DNA of 32,328 nt from Cryptomeria japonica (GCF_030272615.1 NW_026728918.1:438001-470328), one strand, 5' to 3'; shown: positions 1 through 11,685, counted from the first letter of the stretch. Notes: generated from the sequence alone by a model not told the origin. Made by a program: numbers and translations.

Positions 1-640
1 TATAGTTCCTTATATAATGATTTCGTTATTAAGAATTTATGTTTTCTTTTCTAATAATTACTCTACCAATCTCCTATTATTATGTGATTATTTATTGAAA
101 AAGAGAGTGGTGGTTGTTGATCTTGATACAATTTAATGAAATATTCAATGATATTATACCTTTCTTGAGATTGTTAGGGTAATTTTGTATTATTGGTTTT
201 GATACTCCAAATTAAATAATATTGGTTATCTCCAATTGGTATAATGAGTTAGCAAGATTGATATGAATGACATCAAGTGAGTGATATGTCAATATTGTAC
301 ACGTGATAAGTAGTGTTAGACTTAAAAGTTCCTAGACATGTGTCATTACTTAATTTAGAACCATAAAATATTATCATGGAAACCCTTTCATAAAGAAAAA
401 AAAAATCTTAGTCTCACTAATAAGATATTTTTATTGATGTAAAGAATCATGGAAGTCTCAAAATTATTAATGTGTAATAATGATGTAAAGCAACACTCAC
501 TCTCAAAGCCACAAGGCATTGAAACCTTTCTCACCCATTCAATTATCACCACAAACATTAAGAGTACCTTCGGTGGTGCATTATTTTGGGTAATAAATTG
601 GTTTCATGGGCAACTAGGCCATCATAAGAAATTGAGATTT
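1..640. other. AT-rich sequence, no gene seen
   Basis: No protein motif, RNA gene or structured repeat was recognised on either strand. The one short open frame (449-694, plus) has no family resemblance and lies in low-complexity sequence, so it is not called. Confidence 0.6.
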
Positions 641-1290
641 CTCGCTCCTCCTTGTACCTCCCACCTCTTATCTTGCCCTTGTCCTTCCTCTTAATTTTCT
701 TCTTCATGTTCCTCCTCGGTGTCCCTCTTTCTCTTTGTTCCTCCTTTCATCTCCATTCCTTGGCCCCCACTCCTCCTCTTCCTATTGGGTTTTTTGCGAT
801 TGTAGGTTGTTGTATTTATGTGCTTTTGTTATTGGTTGATATTATTTTTTTTGTATTTTGTTTGTGTGCGTGCATGTGTGTATATTTAGGAGTATGCATT
901 GGCATGTATGTATTTGCTTGTTCTTTTTATTCTTGCTTTTATATATATTGGTTTTCTCTTATGTGCTTGTGATTGGTCATTTTTTTGTGTTTTCATATTA
1001 TTGGTTTTCTTTCTTTTTATATTTTGGTTTTTTATTTTTTTCTTTTTTTTTTCTTTTTTTATTTTAGTTTTAGTTTTTATTTTTTTTAGATATTTTAGTT
1101 GTTTTTCTTGTAGTGGCCTTGTGTTTTTATTCATTTTGTTTTGTCTCTTTTTGGGTGCTATTTTAATTCCATTTTTTCCATTTTGTGTGTCCTCTTGGTT
1201 TTTGTGTCTCTTTCCTTGTGGCTTCTCTTTCATATTTTTTAATCTACTAGGTCTGCTATCATTTTCTCATATTTTTCTATCTTATTCTCT
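641..1290. repeat. Pyrimidine-rich low-complexity tract
   Basis: The plus strand is first C/T-rich (about 640-780) and then strongly T-rich (about 840-1260), with long runs of T broken by G, giving marked strand asymmetry. Overlapping hydrophobic frames here (Phe/Leu-rich on plus, Lys/Asn-rich on minus) result from base composition and are not genes. Confidence 0.7.
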
Positions 1291-1427
1291 TACTTGCTCA
1301 TTTGCCTTGATGATGGATCATGGTGTTTGATCTGAAACATTGGCAACATAAAAATTAACACAGATGAATCCAAAATATTTATAAACATATCGATATGGAC
1401 TATGGAAACTTCATGAATTCAATAGAA

Positions 1428-2435
1428 ACGAGAGTTCAACAGAAATTATAGCAACAGGGGTATACCCTGGATTAAACTATGCAACAAAAACCTAAAAGAT
1501 AAGGGCCAAATTATGTGCCCTTGTCATACAAATGACCTTCTCCCAGTCGTCATAGAGTAATTTGAAGAGATCCCCGCCACTTTCCTATTATTCTCATCAT
1601 CAGCTATAATGTTGCAAAGAAGGGAGAGTGTCAAAGTTGAACTGTGTAGGACCCTGATGCAAAACTTGTTGATTCTAACCTGTTGTTTGTCTCTTAATTC
1701 CACCCTATTGTTGATAACTAATTTTCTCTTTAAGTTTTTTGATTTCTTGGTCTATGTCAGGTCTACAGATGTCAAGGTTTTGTAGCTCCTCCTTTAAAAT
1801 CAATGGGTTTTGTATTCCCCTCATCCTTAGGGTCCCCATCCTTATATTTTTCCTTTTTGGACTTAACCTTCCTCTATTTTCCAGTTACTTTTAGGAGTTC
1901 TACATCATTCTTTAGGATCTCAAGGTGACAGGGTGGCCCTGGTTTGATTCCCTCAATGGTATTGGCCAGATTTACATTCATTTGTGTCTCCAAAAGTTTA
2001 GGGGATTCAAGTCCCATTAAGGGGTCAGGGTCCACCAAACCAGCAAATTCCGTGTTGGTAGGAGGGTTCTCTTATGATTTGGGATTATTAGTAATATTCC
2101 CCTTGTCACCCCTCTCCATGTATTCTTTAGTGGTCATGTGATTGTAGGCCTCCACCTTCTCATCCATAGAGCCCTTAGAGGCCAATCTACGAGATGTTCA
2201 TCTACCAATATTATTACCAATGGGATCATCCTCTTTGGACCCTTTAGAGTTGTAGTTAAATCTACAATAATTTTTTTTCTCTTTCCATCCTTTCCTTTTC
2301 TTTTGGAGCCTGAAGAAATATTTTCCCATCCCAAAGTGGATGGACAGGAAGGAGGGATTACTTAAATGATGGTGATAGAAGATGAAGGTACCACATAGGA
2401 GGCGAAAGCCTCACTAGAAACATGAAAAAATATAG
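1428..2435 (-). pseudogene. ORF-X copy A, C-terminal part (decayed, unrecognised protein)
   Basis: This minus-strand stretch is similar over about 1 kb to 4578-5589. Translated, both copies give the same order of short blocks: an acidic EDDPI block, an R-T-S-R-R-L-A-S-like basic patch, a line with PLMG, then MNVNL, then PPCHPEILKNDV or PPSHPEILKNDV, then a Lys/Glu-rich tail (RKVKSKK). Shared protein-level similarity in one frame shows this was coding, but stops interrupt it in both copies. It continues the protein whose earlier part lies at 2436-3111. I do not recognise the family; the setting beside RNase H relics suggests a gag- or ORF1-like product of a retroelement, which is inference. 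Confidence 0.55.
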
Positions 2436-3111
2436 GGCTAAAACTAGAAGCATAAGCCACCAAAGAGAGGGAAGCCAGAAGGGACAACTGAACCAACATT
2501 ATGTTCCTAGGAGGGTACAGAGATAGATGGTAGTCGTATAGCATATATTTTAATCCCTTGTAAAGGGAAATGGGGGGTTTACCTTCATTTTGGGGGTCAA
2601 GGGCATCTTTTATGGAAGTTTCCATAGAATGGAGAAAATAAAATAGCAAACAGTGTAACTTATTGTTTCTAAAATAGTTAAGAAGAGACAGGTGATAATA
2701 GTAAAAGATTTTATGGCGGTCTTCCAAAGTAAAATATTTCATGATAAGAAGACACAACACTACTCGGGGGTATTTGAGATCCTCCCAATTGATTCCACCT
2801 CGGATTTTCATCAGGATTTACTTCCCTCTGAAAAATCTTCTTAGACCTTCACTATTGGTCGTATGGCTTCTACGTTTCCACCTTCATCCCTCAAGGGAAA
2901 GTCCTTTGGCCTTTGCAATGACTTCCTCAGTGACTTCAAAAGAAATTACACCCACTACAACTCGCCTATTATTCAATGAGGTAAAAAATTTAATAGAAAG
3001 TTTTTCATCATGCCCCTTAAGGCATTCCATAAAATCGACCACTCCTACCTTAGTGCAATAGTTCCATATGACAACATCCTCTTGAAGTCCTCTAGATTAT
3101 TCGACTCATAT
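2436..3111 (-). pseudogene. ORF-X copy A, N-terminal and central part (decayed)
   Basis: On the minus strand two adjacent frames join into one degraded protein. The first block (about 3100-2850) reads VDFMECLKGHDEKLSI, then RVVVGVISFEVTEEVIAKAK and GLSLEG followed by a stop. After a frameshift near 2820, an open stretch reads GGINWEDLKYP, IMKYFTLEDRHKIFYYYHLS, LLNYFR and FYFLHSMETSIKDA, ending in a Ser-rich region near 2440. The F-Y-Y-Y-H-L-S-L-L-N-x-F and F-x-L-H-S-M-E motifs are distinctive. Gymnosperm genomes contain many retroelement-linked proteins of this general look as far as I recall, but no function is known to me. Stops and a frameshift make it a pseudogene. Confidence 0.5.
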
Positions 3112-3750
3112 TGAACCCTATCACCTCTCATTTCCACCTCTTTAGAGAAGATAGACAAATTTTTCTCCTTAAATTTTAGCATGGAAACAAAAAAAGTATA
3201 GCAATGTCTTGTAGAAATAAAATTTTCATTTCCATAAAAGAATATGGCATAAAGTAATCCTTTGATGAAATAATTGCCACTATAATTTGCCAGTCTAGGA
3301 GAAGCTTGCAAAGAATACTCCTAGCCAGCTGAAGTGATGTTAAGGAAAATGACTATTGCCATCTAAGTGTCGGAACAATGTGAAAACACATCATTTTCCA
3401 AGCTTCCGCCTTTTAAAAATCTTTAACATGCCCTCCAACGACATGATCCTCCATACGGCCCTTATAGTCACACAAGTGAATTACATCATCATGAGGTTCA
3501 AAAGGCATTGCCAAAAAATGAGTGAAAAACATTTTATGGCATGCATGGAAGTCCACCTTAGACAATCATTTGTACCACTATGCTCGAGGCTACAATTATT
3601 TGAATTCAAAAAATCCCTCATCCACCCCTCAAAGGCAGTATAGTGGGAATGAGGGAAAGCCTTGATAGATTTTATGTTGATTAGAAGTACTATTATTAGT
3701 CTCTATTTAATAAGGAGTTTGATAAAGGGGGGAAAGGAGTTACTAATTCC
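3112..3750 (-). other. Possible degraded coding sequence between two relics
   Basis: Short open stretches occur on the minus strand (3311-3045, and about 3590-3390), including a block ending in SMLKFKEKNLSIFSKEVEMR. They sit between the RNase H relic and ORF-X copy A in the same orientation, so they may be leader or linker sequence of the same element. No family motif was recognised and no intact gene can be supported. Confidence 0.3.
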
Positions 3751-4150
3751 CTAACATCTCAGTCCCTGCAAATTAAGACCAAGGGCCGCTATGGCATCCA
3801 CCACATAGTTACCTTCCCTATAGGTATGGTTAGTAGGAAGGAGTCAAAGGAAGATAAAAGTTTGCACATGCCTCTAATGATACCGTCAATACACAAATTT
3901 ATTCTATTTAGCCCTTGGATAGAATCAATTATTAGCTTTGAGTCACTTTCAATGGAAAATGTCTTGATCCCAATGGAAACAGGAATGGAAAGGCCCCAAA
4001 GCAAAGCCATAGCTTCAACTTGATTGAAAGAATGTCCATTCAAATTAACTGCATAAGTTGCGACAAACTCTCTAGTATGAGTTGTTAGTATTTCACCTAC
4101 ATCTACCAAGCCATGTTGAGTACCATCATCAAAATTAAATTTTGTATAGC
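3751..4150 (-). pseudogene. RNase H-like domain relic (RVT_3 type)
   Basis: The minus strand encodes an RNase H fold of the kind found in plant non-LTR retroelements and RNase H-like domain proteins. The visible catalytic acids are Asp in KFNFDDG (near 4130), Glu in NQVEAMALLWGL, Asp in IESDSKLIIDSI and Asp in YREGNYVVDAIAALGL (near 3790). All four motif positions can therefore be seen, but the last lies in a different frame from the first three: a frameshift occurs near 3825. A stop also lies upstream of the first motif. It follows ORF-X copy B and precedes copy A in the same direction, matching an order in which this domain ends a retroelement protein. Loss of the frame makes it non-functional. 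Confidence 0.7.
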
Positions 4151-4383
4151 CTAACTAGGTGAAAATTTCACCCCTAATAAAAGCCATTTTCTTCAATCCC
4201 CTAGTTATTTCTGACTAAAATCTACTGCACAAAAAATGGCATGAAAGAAATAGAATTTTTAGCTCCCATGGTTGACTCCAAATTATTTAGTCTTCAAATA
4301 CTAGATTCAACATGGGGGGCTCAAATAAGACTTGCATATATCTCCATATATTGTTATTGTGTGTATCTACGATGAAAGTATAT

Positions 4384-4570
4384 GAAGATCAATAGCACAT
4401 TAACATCAAAAAACCAAATGAGAGTTCAAATGAAATATGAGCATTGTTTTGTAGCTTTTTTTAATTCAAAACGTCGCGATATCTAAGGTGATAACCCTTA
4501 AATTAGTCTATGATGATCAATATCACATTAACGGCAAAAAACCAAATGAGAGTTCAAATGAAAGTCTGCA
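4384..4570. repeat. Short direct repeat pair
   Basis: The phrase containing CACATTAAC, then AAAAAACCAAATGAGAG and TTCAAATGAAA occurs at about 4395-4437 and again at about 4525-4565, some 130 bp apart. A related AGAGTTCAAC phrase opens both ~1-kb ORF-X repeats (near 1430 and 4580), so this may be edge sequence of that element duplicated locally. Confidence 0.6.
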
Positions 4571-4577
4571 AAAAAAT

Positions 4578-5589
4578 CAGAAATGAGAGTTCAACAGAAA
4601 TTACATCAACTGGGGCATACCCCGAATTAAACTATGTAACATAATCTTAAAAACTAAGGGGCCAAATTATGTGCCCCTGTCATACTTAAGATCCTTCTCC
4701 TAGTCGTTGAAGAGGAATTTCAAGAGATCTCTGGCCGCTTGCCTATCATTCTTGTCATCAGTTGTTTTGTCGTGAAGAAGGGAGAGTGTCAAAGCTTAAC
4801 TATGCAAGACCTTGATGTAGAACTTATTGATACTAACCTATTATTTGTCTCTTATGTCTAGTCTGTTATTGATATCTCTAATTTCCTATTTTAGTTTACA
4901 GATTTTTTCTCCATATCGGGATTGTGGATGTTGCGGTTCTGTATCTCCTTCATGGAATCAGTAGTTTTGTATTGCCCTCATCCTTGGGGTCCTAATCCTT
5001 ATCTTTTTTTCTTTTTGGACTTAACCTTCCTCTATTTACCAATTCCTTCTGGGAGTTTCACATCATTCTTCAAGATCTCAGGGTGAGAGGGCGGCCCTGA
5101 GTCTAGTCCCTCAATGATATTGTCCAAATTCACATTCATTTAAGTCTCAAAAAGTTGACGGGAGTTGGGTCCCATTAAGCGGCCTGAGTCCACTAGACTA
5201 GCAAAGTCCATGCTAGCAGCAAGGTTCTCTTCTTCTTTGGGGCTATTAACAATCTTCCCCTCATCACCCCCCTCCATATCTTCTTTAGTGGTTGTGTGAA
5301 TGCAAGCCTCCTCCTTCTTATCCATAAACCCCTAAGAGGCCAATCTACAAGATGTTCATCTACCAATAGTATCATCAATGGGGTCATCCTCTTCGAACCT
5401 TTCAGAATTGGAGTTATCTATAATTAAAAAATTTCACTTTCTAGCCTTGCCTTTACTTTTGGAGCCCGAAGAAATCTTATCCCATCCCAAAGTAGATGGG
5501 CGAGAAGGAGGGTTTACTTCAATGATGGTGACAGAAGCTGAAGGCACCATAGGGAGGTGAAAGCCTCACTAGAAAGATGAAAAATATGT
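4578..5589 (-). pseudogene. ORF-X copy B, C-terminal part (decayed)
   Basis: This copy is collinear with 1428-2435. The best open stretch is on the minus strand (5325-5140): MDKKEEACIHTTTKEDMEGG and onward, matching MDEKVEAYNHMTTKEYMERG in copy A. It continues past a stop as MNVNLDNIIEGL and PPSHPEILKNDVKL. An upstream block EDDPIDDTIGR followed by a stop matches EDDPIGNNIGR followed by a stop in copy A, so that TGA is shared by both copies and predates their separation or sits at a mutation-prone codon. Similarity to copy A ends near 5589, where unrelated sequence leading to the PPR relic begins. Product unknown. Confidence 0.55.
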
Positions 5590-5776
5590 GGTTGTTGTGG
5601 GCCCCTCCCTACATGTCTTGCTTCTTGTTCTAAGTTTTCATTGGCAAATGTTCTTATTCCCATTCAAATAGTTCCATTAACTTTCTAATTCAAATTCTCT
5701 TCCTACCCAAAACTTCTTTGGAGACATGTGATCACATAAAAAGGAACAAGGTACCCATCTATTTTCTAGTGTATTC
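5590..5776. other. Spacer before PPR relic
   Basis: No feature was recognised. This marks the junction between the ORF-X repeat and the PPR-like sequence. Confidence 0.5.
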
Positions 5777-6130
5777 ATGGCCTATGCCAGAATGGTAGCT
5801 TTGGAGCAGGGTATGAACATCCATCAAAGCATATTGGAAGGGGAATTATATCAGATATTACAGTTCAAAATGCTCTTGTAGAAGCATAGACAGGGCATCT
5901 AAACCATTTGATCAGTTGTGTCAAAGAAATATGATCTCATGAAATGCTACGATCGCAAGATATGCACAAAATACATTTGTAAAGGATTTAGAAACCTTCA
6001 GCCAAATGCGATTGGCAGGTGTAAATCTAGACTTTGTAACCTTTACCAGTGTCCTTCCAACATGTGCCAAAATGGGATCTTTGGAACAAGGCATGGACAT
6101 GCAAAGCCAAATCAACTTCATAGAAAACAG
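5777..6130 (+). pseudogene. PPR protein gene fragment (PLS type), broken
   Basis: Pentatricopeptide repeat proteins of the PLS class bind organellar RNA in plants. Three segments in successive frames are typical of them: MAYARMVALEQGMNIHQSI (5777-5835), then DITVQNALVEA followed by a stop, then NATIARYAQNTFVKDLETF joining FSQMRLAGVNLDFVTFTSVL and PTCAKMGSLEQGM (up to about 6125). The VTFTSVLPTCAKMGSLEQG signature is a standard L/S motif. There are at least two frameshifts and several stops, one of them (near 5938) where the motif normally has Trp in SWN. About one and a half motifs remain out of the ten or more usual for the family, so this is a dead, truncated piece. Similarity stops abruptly after about 6125. 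Confidence 0.8.
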
Positions 6131-6830
6131 ACCACAAAAGTTGACGTTGTTCCTCCTTGGCTCAAGTTTGGTTTTGATGAAATTCCAACTATAAAAGTTC
6201 ATTATTTTTCCTTCATTCTTTTCATGTTTGGTCATTTAAATTGTGAAAAAAAAAGCCTTGTTTGATACTCTGCAATCTCTTTCGAAAGAGAGATTAAATA
6301 GTTTAAAATTAATGAAAAATAAGCCTTGTTTAATAGTTCAAATTTATCCATGGCCTCACTTATCTTGGATACTCATTGAAAAGGGATAAAACAAACAATA
6401 TATGGAATCCAGCTGCAGCAGTTTCATTATATGGTTCATTTTGCTTTATCATGGTATTCATAATCTCTTTTTAAATAGATGGTTTCATACCATTGATGGG
6501 GATGACCAAAGATTGGATATTTCTCAACAAGACAAACTACCAAAATAGATGGATTCATATGCAATCTGGATTCAATTGCTATAGGCTCACCCACAAATTT
6601 TACATCATCTATAACCTTCCTTTTTATTGATCTATAAATTGTATATTTAAATAGATTTTTTTACTATAACCTTCTCAACTGTAATTATTCGTAGACAAGC
6701 GTCTTTCAAGTAGAATAAGGATTGGACGTGGCATTTGCATAAAAAAGAATAAAATGTATAACTGTTTCCATTGGTCTAGTTTACTATTTTTAGTTCTACT
6801 TTACTATTTGTATTATATATCATAATAGAA
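6131..6830. other. AT-rich intergenic sequence
   Basis: No gene was recognised. A phrase containing AAGCCTTGTTT occurs twice (near 6255 and 6321), separated by an inverted repeat centred on TTTCGAAA (about 6285), whose perfect core is CTCTTTCGAAAGAG. Confidence 0.5.
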
Positions 6831-7356
6831 AATGTGTATACAATTGATAAAATTTAATAGGTAGATTTGAATTTATCATTTTTAATTTGTATGTTGGAAA
6901 TTATTATTCATTGTGTTTTATAAATAGATTTTTTAATTGTTTAGTGTGATTTATTTTTTGATCATTTAAACTAATGCTAATTTTAAATTGTTTGTCAAAT
7001 TATAATATATTTTTCATTATTTTTTAATACAATGTTTTAATTACATAAAAACTTTTTAAACACCTTAATATATTTTTCTTAATTAATATTATAGCCAAAC
7101 CCTAAAGGATCTACCTTTTCCAAAACTCTATGCTAAGAGCCTCAATGTAATCTAGTAAAGAAATCACTAAGCATTTTAAGGTCCAACATTCCAAGACAAG
7201 AATTATAGATTAGCAGAGCTATAATAAGTCCCCAATGCATGGCATGTGATCATTCCTATCTCTAGATGACATGCCTATTAAATTTAGGCCAATCCCATCA
7301 AACTGGCCATTATTCCCTCCTAATGACCTGTATTATATAGAGAATTTAAGTTTAAG
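6831..7356. repeat. Diverged tandem duplication, copy 1
   Basis: The segment is collinear with 7605-8195. Shared landmarks in order are AATGTGTATA, TAATTTGTATGTT, a CTAAAGGAT phrase, AAGCATTTTAAGG, CAATGCATGGCATGTGAT and TTTAGGCCAATCCCATCAA. Many substitutions and indels separate the copies. No coding potential was seen in either. It may be two insertions of one element or an old local duplication. Confidence 0.65.
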
Positions 7357-7604
7357 TGATGATCTTGCGACCTATTACTTTTTGCTTGCCTTGTGAAACT
7401 AAGTCCACTAGATGTAATTAAATATAGAACAAGCAGTTGTAAGGGCCTTTTTCTTGGTTAGGAAGAATAAGTGACATGGGTCTCTTTATTGATCATACTC
7501 ATCAAAGATGAATCTTGATATATCTTAATATTGAGGATAAATTGGAACTACTTTCATATATGTATCTCTATCATATGGGATAAAATTATTCTTTTATCAA
7601 CCCA

Positions 7605-8195
7605 AAAATGTGTATATAATTATTAAATCTAATATGTATTGGTTAAGATTTGAATATATTATTTATAATTTATATGTTAGGTTTATTGTTCGGTTATTGG
7701 TTTATTTTGTGGTTGGTATTTATATTTTTCAAGTGTGGTTCAATTTTCTAACAATTTGGACTACTGGTTATTTTAATTTCTTCACCAAGTTATAGCATTT
7801 TATTTCATTATTTTTCAATTTCACGCTCTAACTACATTAAAAATTTGTACTCATCTTGATACATTTTTATCTTTACTAATATTCTAGTTAAACACTAAAG
7901 GATAAAACTCTCCCAAAACTGAATGTTAAGAGATTAAATGTAATCTCTAAAGGAGTGTATTATATTGATAGCAATAGTGTTTCATCTAAATAAAATATAA
8001 TTGCTAAGTATTTTAAGGCTCAACAATCCAAGACAATAAGCATAGATTCTTTTAGATATGACAAGTCCCTAAATGCATGGCATGTGATTCTTCCCATCTA
8101 TATATGATATGGCTCTAAATTTAGACCATTCCCATCAATCAATACGATGGTTATTTTTCCTTATTAATGGTATGCATTATATCTAGATAATTCGA
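7605..8195. repeat. Diverged tandem duplication, copy 2
   Basis: This is the second copy of 6831-7356 in the same orientation, with matching landmarks AATGTGTATA, a CTAAAGGAT phrase, AAGTATTTTAAGG, AAATGCATGGCATGTGAT and TTTAGACCATTCCCATCAA. It is about 60 bp longer because of internal insertions, notably near 7960-7995. The 250 bp between the copies shows nothing recognisable. Confidence 0.65.
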
Positions 8196-10324
8196 GTATA
8201 TAATAAGCTTGGGATTGTCATTCTTTTTCTTCATATTTTCATTCTAATATCTAATATATCCCTAAATAGAATAGGACCATAAGGTAGTTTAATACCACCA
8301 AATTCCCTTTAAAAGAATCTAATCTACACTATATCTCCAAGATTTATTAGTACACGTCATACTCATCATCTAATCTAATAAATTATATAAGTTTTTTACA
8401 TGGCTTAAGGGATGTGTGTCAATGTTGGCATCTCTATCCACCTATTAAACTATAATATAATCTTTATAGATGCATTACATTCCATCTCTCTTTTACATGT
8501 TTCAACTATCAAACATGGGAGGAAATCAATAATAATACCACTTGAATTTATTACCAGTATGATGAAATTTCCTATTATAAAACCATCCATAGGTGATCTT
8601 TGTAATATTTTTACCTTGACGATAGAAAGATCTAGGGCTTGATCATTATCTTAACCTCTAATTTATTATATTATTTGTGTAGTTATTCTTTCTAATCGCC
8701 TTAAATTTATCCACTAAGTTTCTATTCGATGTCAATATTTTTTGTAGGTCTATGTTGATTCTACGTTTTGATTAAAGGGGAAATTTTGGTTTTACAGGGA
8801 TCAAAAACACAAATTCAACAAAAGAACAATCTTAAACAACAACCACTCGAGGCCTAGCAACCAAACAGATGCCAACTATCCCACAAAAAACTAGGGCAAA
8901 GCAACCCCATAACAAAATACTAGACAAAGCACCTAAATAAAACTATAGTAATTTTCCCAATTTATCATTCTTCTGGATGATCTCTTCATTGATAATCATA
9001 AATTTTTTAATGATCTCTTGATTGATTCTATGTTGATCCATAGTGATTTATTTAATTATCCTATTTAGTATCATGCCTCTATGTTGGTTTCTTATATGAC
9101 TCTTTCACCTCAAAATCATGTGGATGTTTATACATTGTACCTTTTATATGTCTACAACCCTATTTAATTCATCATCATTTTTTGCAACTTATTTTGTTAG
9201 CTCGTGAAGGGAAATATTTTTCAATCTTTATTTTTATATGATTCTTTGGTGTACTCTTCATTATGTTCTTTAAATTTCTCTACCTTGAATTTTATTTTTT
9301 GTTTATTGTGTAATATCCTACAATATAGTTTTTATTTTCTTCTATACCAAATCTTCATGAACTTATACACATTAATTTATGTTGTCCTAATGATTCTAAC
9401 CAAGTATATCTAAGATAAATAGATCCAATCCATCAATATCTAAAGAATTATAATTTAAATATAAAACATATTTATCCATAGAGAGCTTCACTTTTGGATT
9501 TTTTCTTACCCTTTATTTGACTATCCTTGATTTTGTTTCTTTTATTTATAGTTGGTTGGCCTTTTTTTTGTAAATTAATTTATAACTACTTGTAGGAATT
9601 ATAAAAATAATAAAATTTTCCTTTTGAATAAATGCATTAAATTAAATAATTGTATCTTCCTTCTTTGAAGCTCAGATTCTTGAAATGTCGCCCTTTGCCT
9701 TTCCTTCCTACTCATCATCTCATGCTTTCCATCATCCTCCTCATTTTCCTTCTCCTTCTCCATATTCTTCGGATGATCATTATCCTTCTTATCCTCCTCC
9801 TCCTTCATAGTATCTTTCTCTTTCGCTTATTTCTTTTGGTACCTATCTATCTATAAAAGCTTGTTTAAGTTCATCCTAAAAATAAATGTCAGTACACCAT
9901 GACACATACCAATTGTTAGCTTCATCATTGTGACTACAAGGAAAGATAATTTCTATAGGACACATTGATCATAATATATTTTATATCAATAAAATAAGAT
10001 CACTTCAACAAAATAAAGTTTCAAAAACATCAAAATAAGGTTTCCTTTACCACCTACGAAATAAAAACATTTATAGTCCATTAGGTGATCTATCATGGGA
10101 ATTTACATCATTTATTACTTCCATATAAAATTCAAAGTCTTTTTAAGAAACATTTTGAAGGAATACCTTAGTGTACATTAGTTCTAGCCTATTAAAATAA
10201 AAAAAATTCTCTAATTTAGAAGAATAAAATTGAAAAAAGTAAAGATAGAAGAAATTCAAACTAAGTCATATTTATCATGATACATAGGTCCACCAAAACA
10301 AAAAATTTAATACAAAGGCGCCCC
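8196..10324. other. AT-rich intergenic sequence
   Basis: No gene was recognised. An A/C-rich tract lies at about 8800-8950, and a C/T-rich tract at about 9660-9800, whose minus strand gives an acidic Glu/Lys-rich frame of low complexity. Short open frames lack family motifs. Confidence 0.5.
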
Positions 10325-10340
10325 TATATATATATATATA
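10325..10340. repeat. (TA)8 microsatellite
   Basis: Sixteen bases of alternating T and A flanked by CCCC and GAAACTC. Confidence 0.9.
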
Positions 10341-10433
10341 GAAACTCATCCACATCATGGCATGTTCCATTGTTTTATCTAGAAAATTTATTTGACATAT
10401 TAAAAATATCTTTATCAATAACTAGGTCATGAT

Positions 10434-11685
10434 TCATATAAAATTAATAGATCCACTATCACATATATTTTTATCAAACTCATGGATAGAAATTTGTAAT
10501 ATATTACCACTACAAATGTTAAAAAACTTTTTTATTTTGGACTCAAAAATAAAATTCAATCCTTCAATCCAAGCATCATGTAAATCTACTTGAAATGTTT
10601 CTAAAGAAGTGTTAAGGATTTTAGAGTTTTTATCCATTTCAATTCCTTCATTAAAAAATCCACAATAGAATTGCCTTTGCAAATAAGTTCTAGAATGATT
10701 TTGTCTTGATCTCAAAAACTCTTCACAATCAACATGATTAGGATCAACATGTGATGAATTTAAAGAACAACCTCAACATCATTTGCACCATCAATAACTA
10801 GTATTTCTACAATGCTCTACAAAATTACCAAGATAAGAATATAATCAGGAGGTGGTCGAATCAACGGTGCACCACATATAGATGGATGGCCCCTCTACCC
10901 ATACCTATCTCTCCATTATAATTTGTTGACCAGCTACTTGGGAGAGGTTTCTTATTAGTTGGGGAGATCAGAACCTTCATTCATAGGAAAACATCTTTTT
11001 TTATCAATATTCATACTAGTAATAATTTTATGTGAAGGTAAAATCTCTAATTTATCATTATAGGAAAAATTACAACCTATGGAGATATAATAAAAGAAAT
11101 TGTCATCACAATCAAGAAAATAAGAAATCTTTGATTTGAGATCTTCAAATTGAGTGCCTAAACTTTTATCTTTAATAACATCATTAAATAAACTAAAAAA
11201 TCATTGTCCATAACAGCATAATCATTTGTAAGTAATCAAAAGTTCACTTCACCCATATGTGTGCAAATTAGCTCAACAAAGTAATAAGCATCATCAGATA
11301 CCTCAAAAAATTAAAAATTTGGGAGTACATGAAAGTTCATGTTCTTTGAATTGAACATCTCACACATTGGTTTAGTACCATCAACCATATGGATCAATTC
11401 ATTATATTAAACATTTGAGCACATATCTATTCCTCAATTGATAAAGTTTTCACGAGGTGGACAATTCCATATTTTAGCTTCCTTATCATACCTTATATAT
11501 GGTTTTTCTTATTTGTAATCTCTATTAAAACACATTCTATCTTTATACAATCCAGGCCTGTTTTTTCTCTTTTGCTAGCTATGTGGAATTGGCAATAGTT
11601 TCATTTTAATTTTTAAACTCGAATTGTTTTTGCCAAGATTTTTGGGGCATAATTTCAAGTCTTAAATGTTTGGTAATATTCAGTC
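10434..11685 (-). pseudogene. Decayed protein-coding locus, family not recognised
   Basis: Reading the minus strand from about 11685 down gives a long protein-like sequence broken by stops and small frameshifts. Blocks in order: APKILAKTIRV; GLYKDRMCFNRDYK; EKPYIRYDKEAKIWNCPPRE; ELIHMVDGTKPMCEMFNSKN; FFEVSDDAYYFVELICTHMG; an open 76-codon run (11186-10959 region) with FEDLKSKISYFLDCDDNFFY and ending EGSDLPN; after a frame change, SSWSTNYNGEIGMGRGAIHL; then the longest open piece (about 10750-10434) with DPNHVDCEEFLRSRQNHSRT and FQVDLHDAWIEGLNFIFESK. Mixed, non-repetitive amino-acid use over more than 300 codons argues it was once translated. I cannot assign a function; a retroelement protein or a captured host gene are both possible. 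Confidence 0.5.

Noticed and set aside
652-1330. Overlapping hydrophobic plus-strand open frames and a Lys-rich minus frame
   Set aside because: They follow directly from the T-rich low-complexity tract; no start context, domain or conservation is visible.
9599-9808. Acidic Glu/Lys-rich minus-strand frame
   Set aside because: Low-complexity product of a C/T-rich tract; a plus-strand Leu-rich frame overlaps it equally well.
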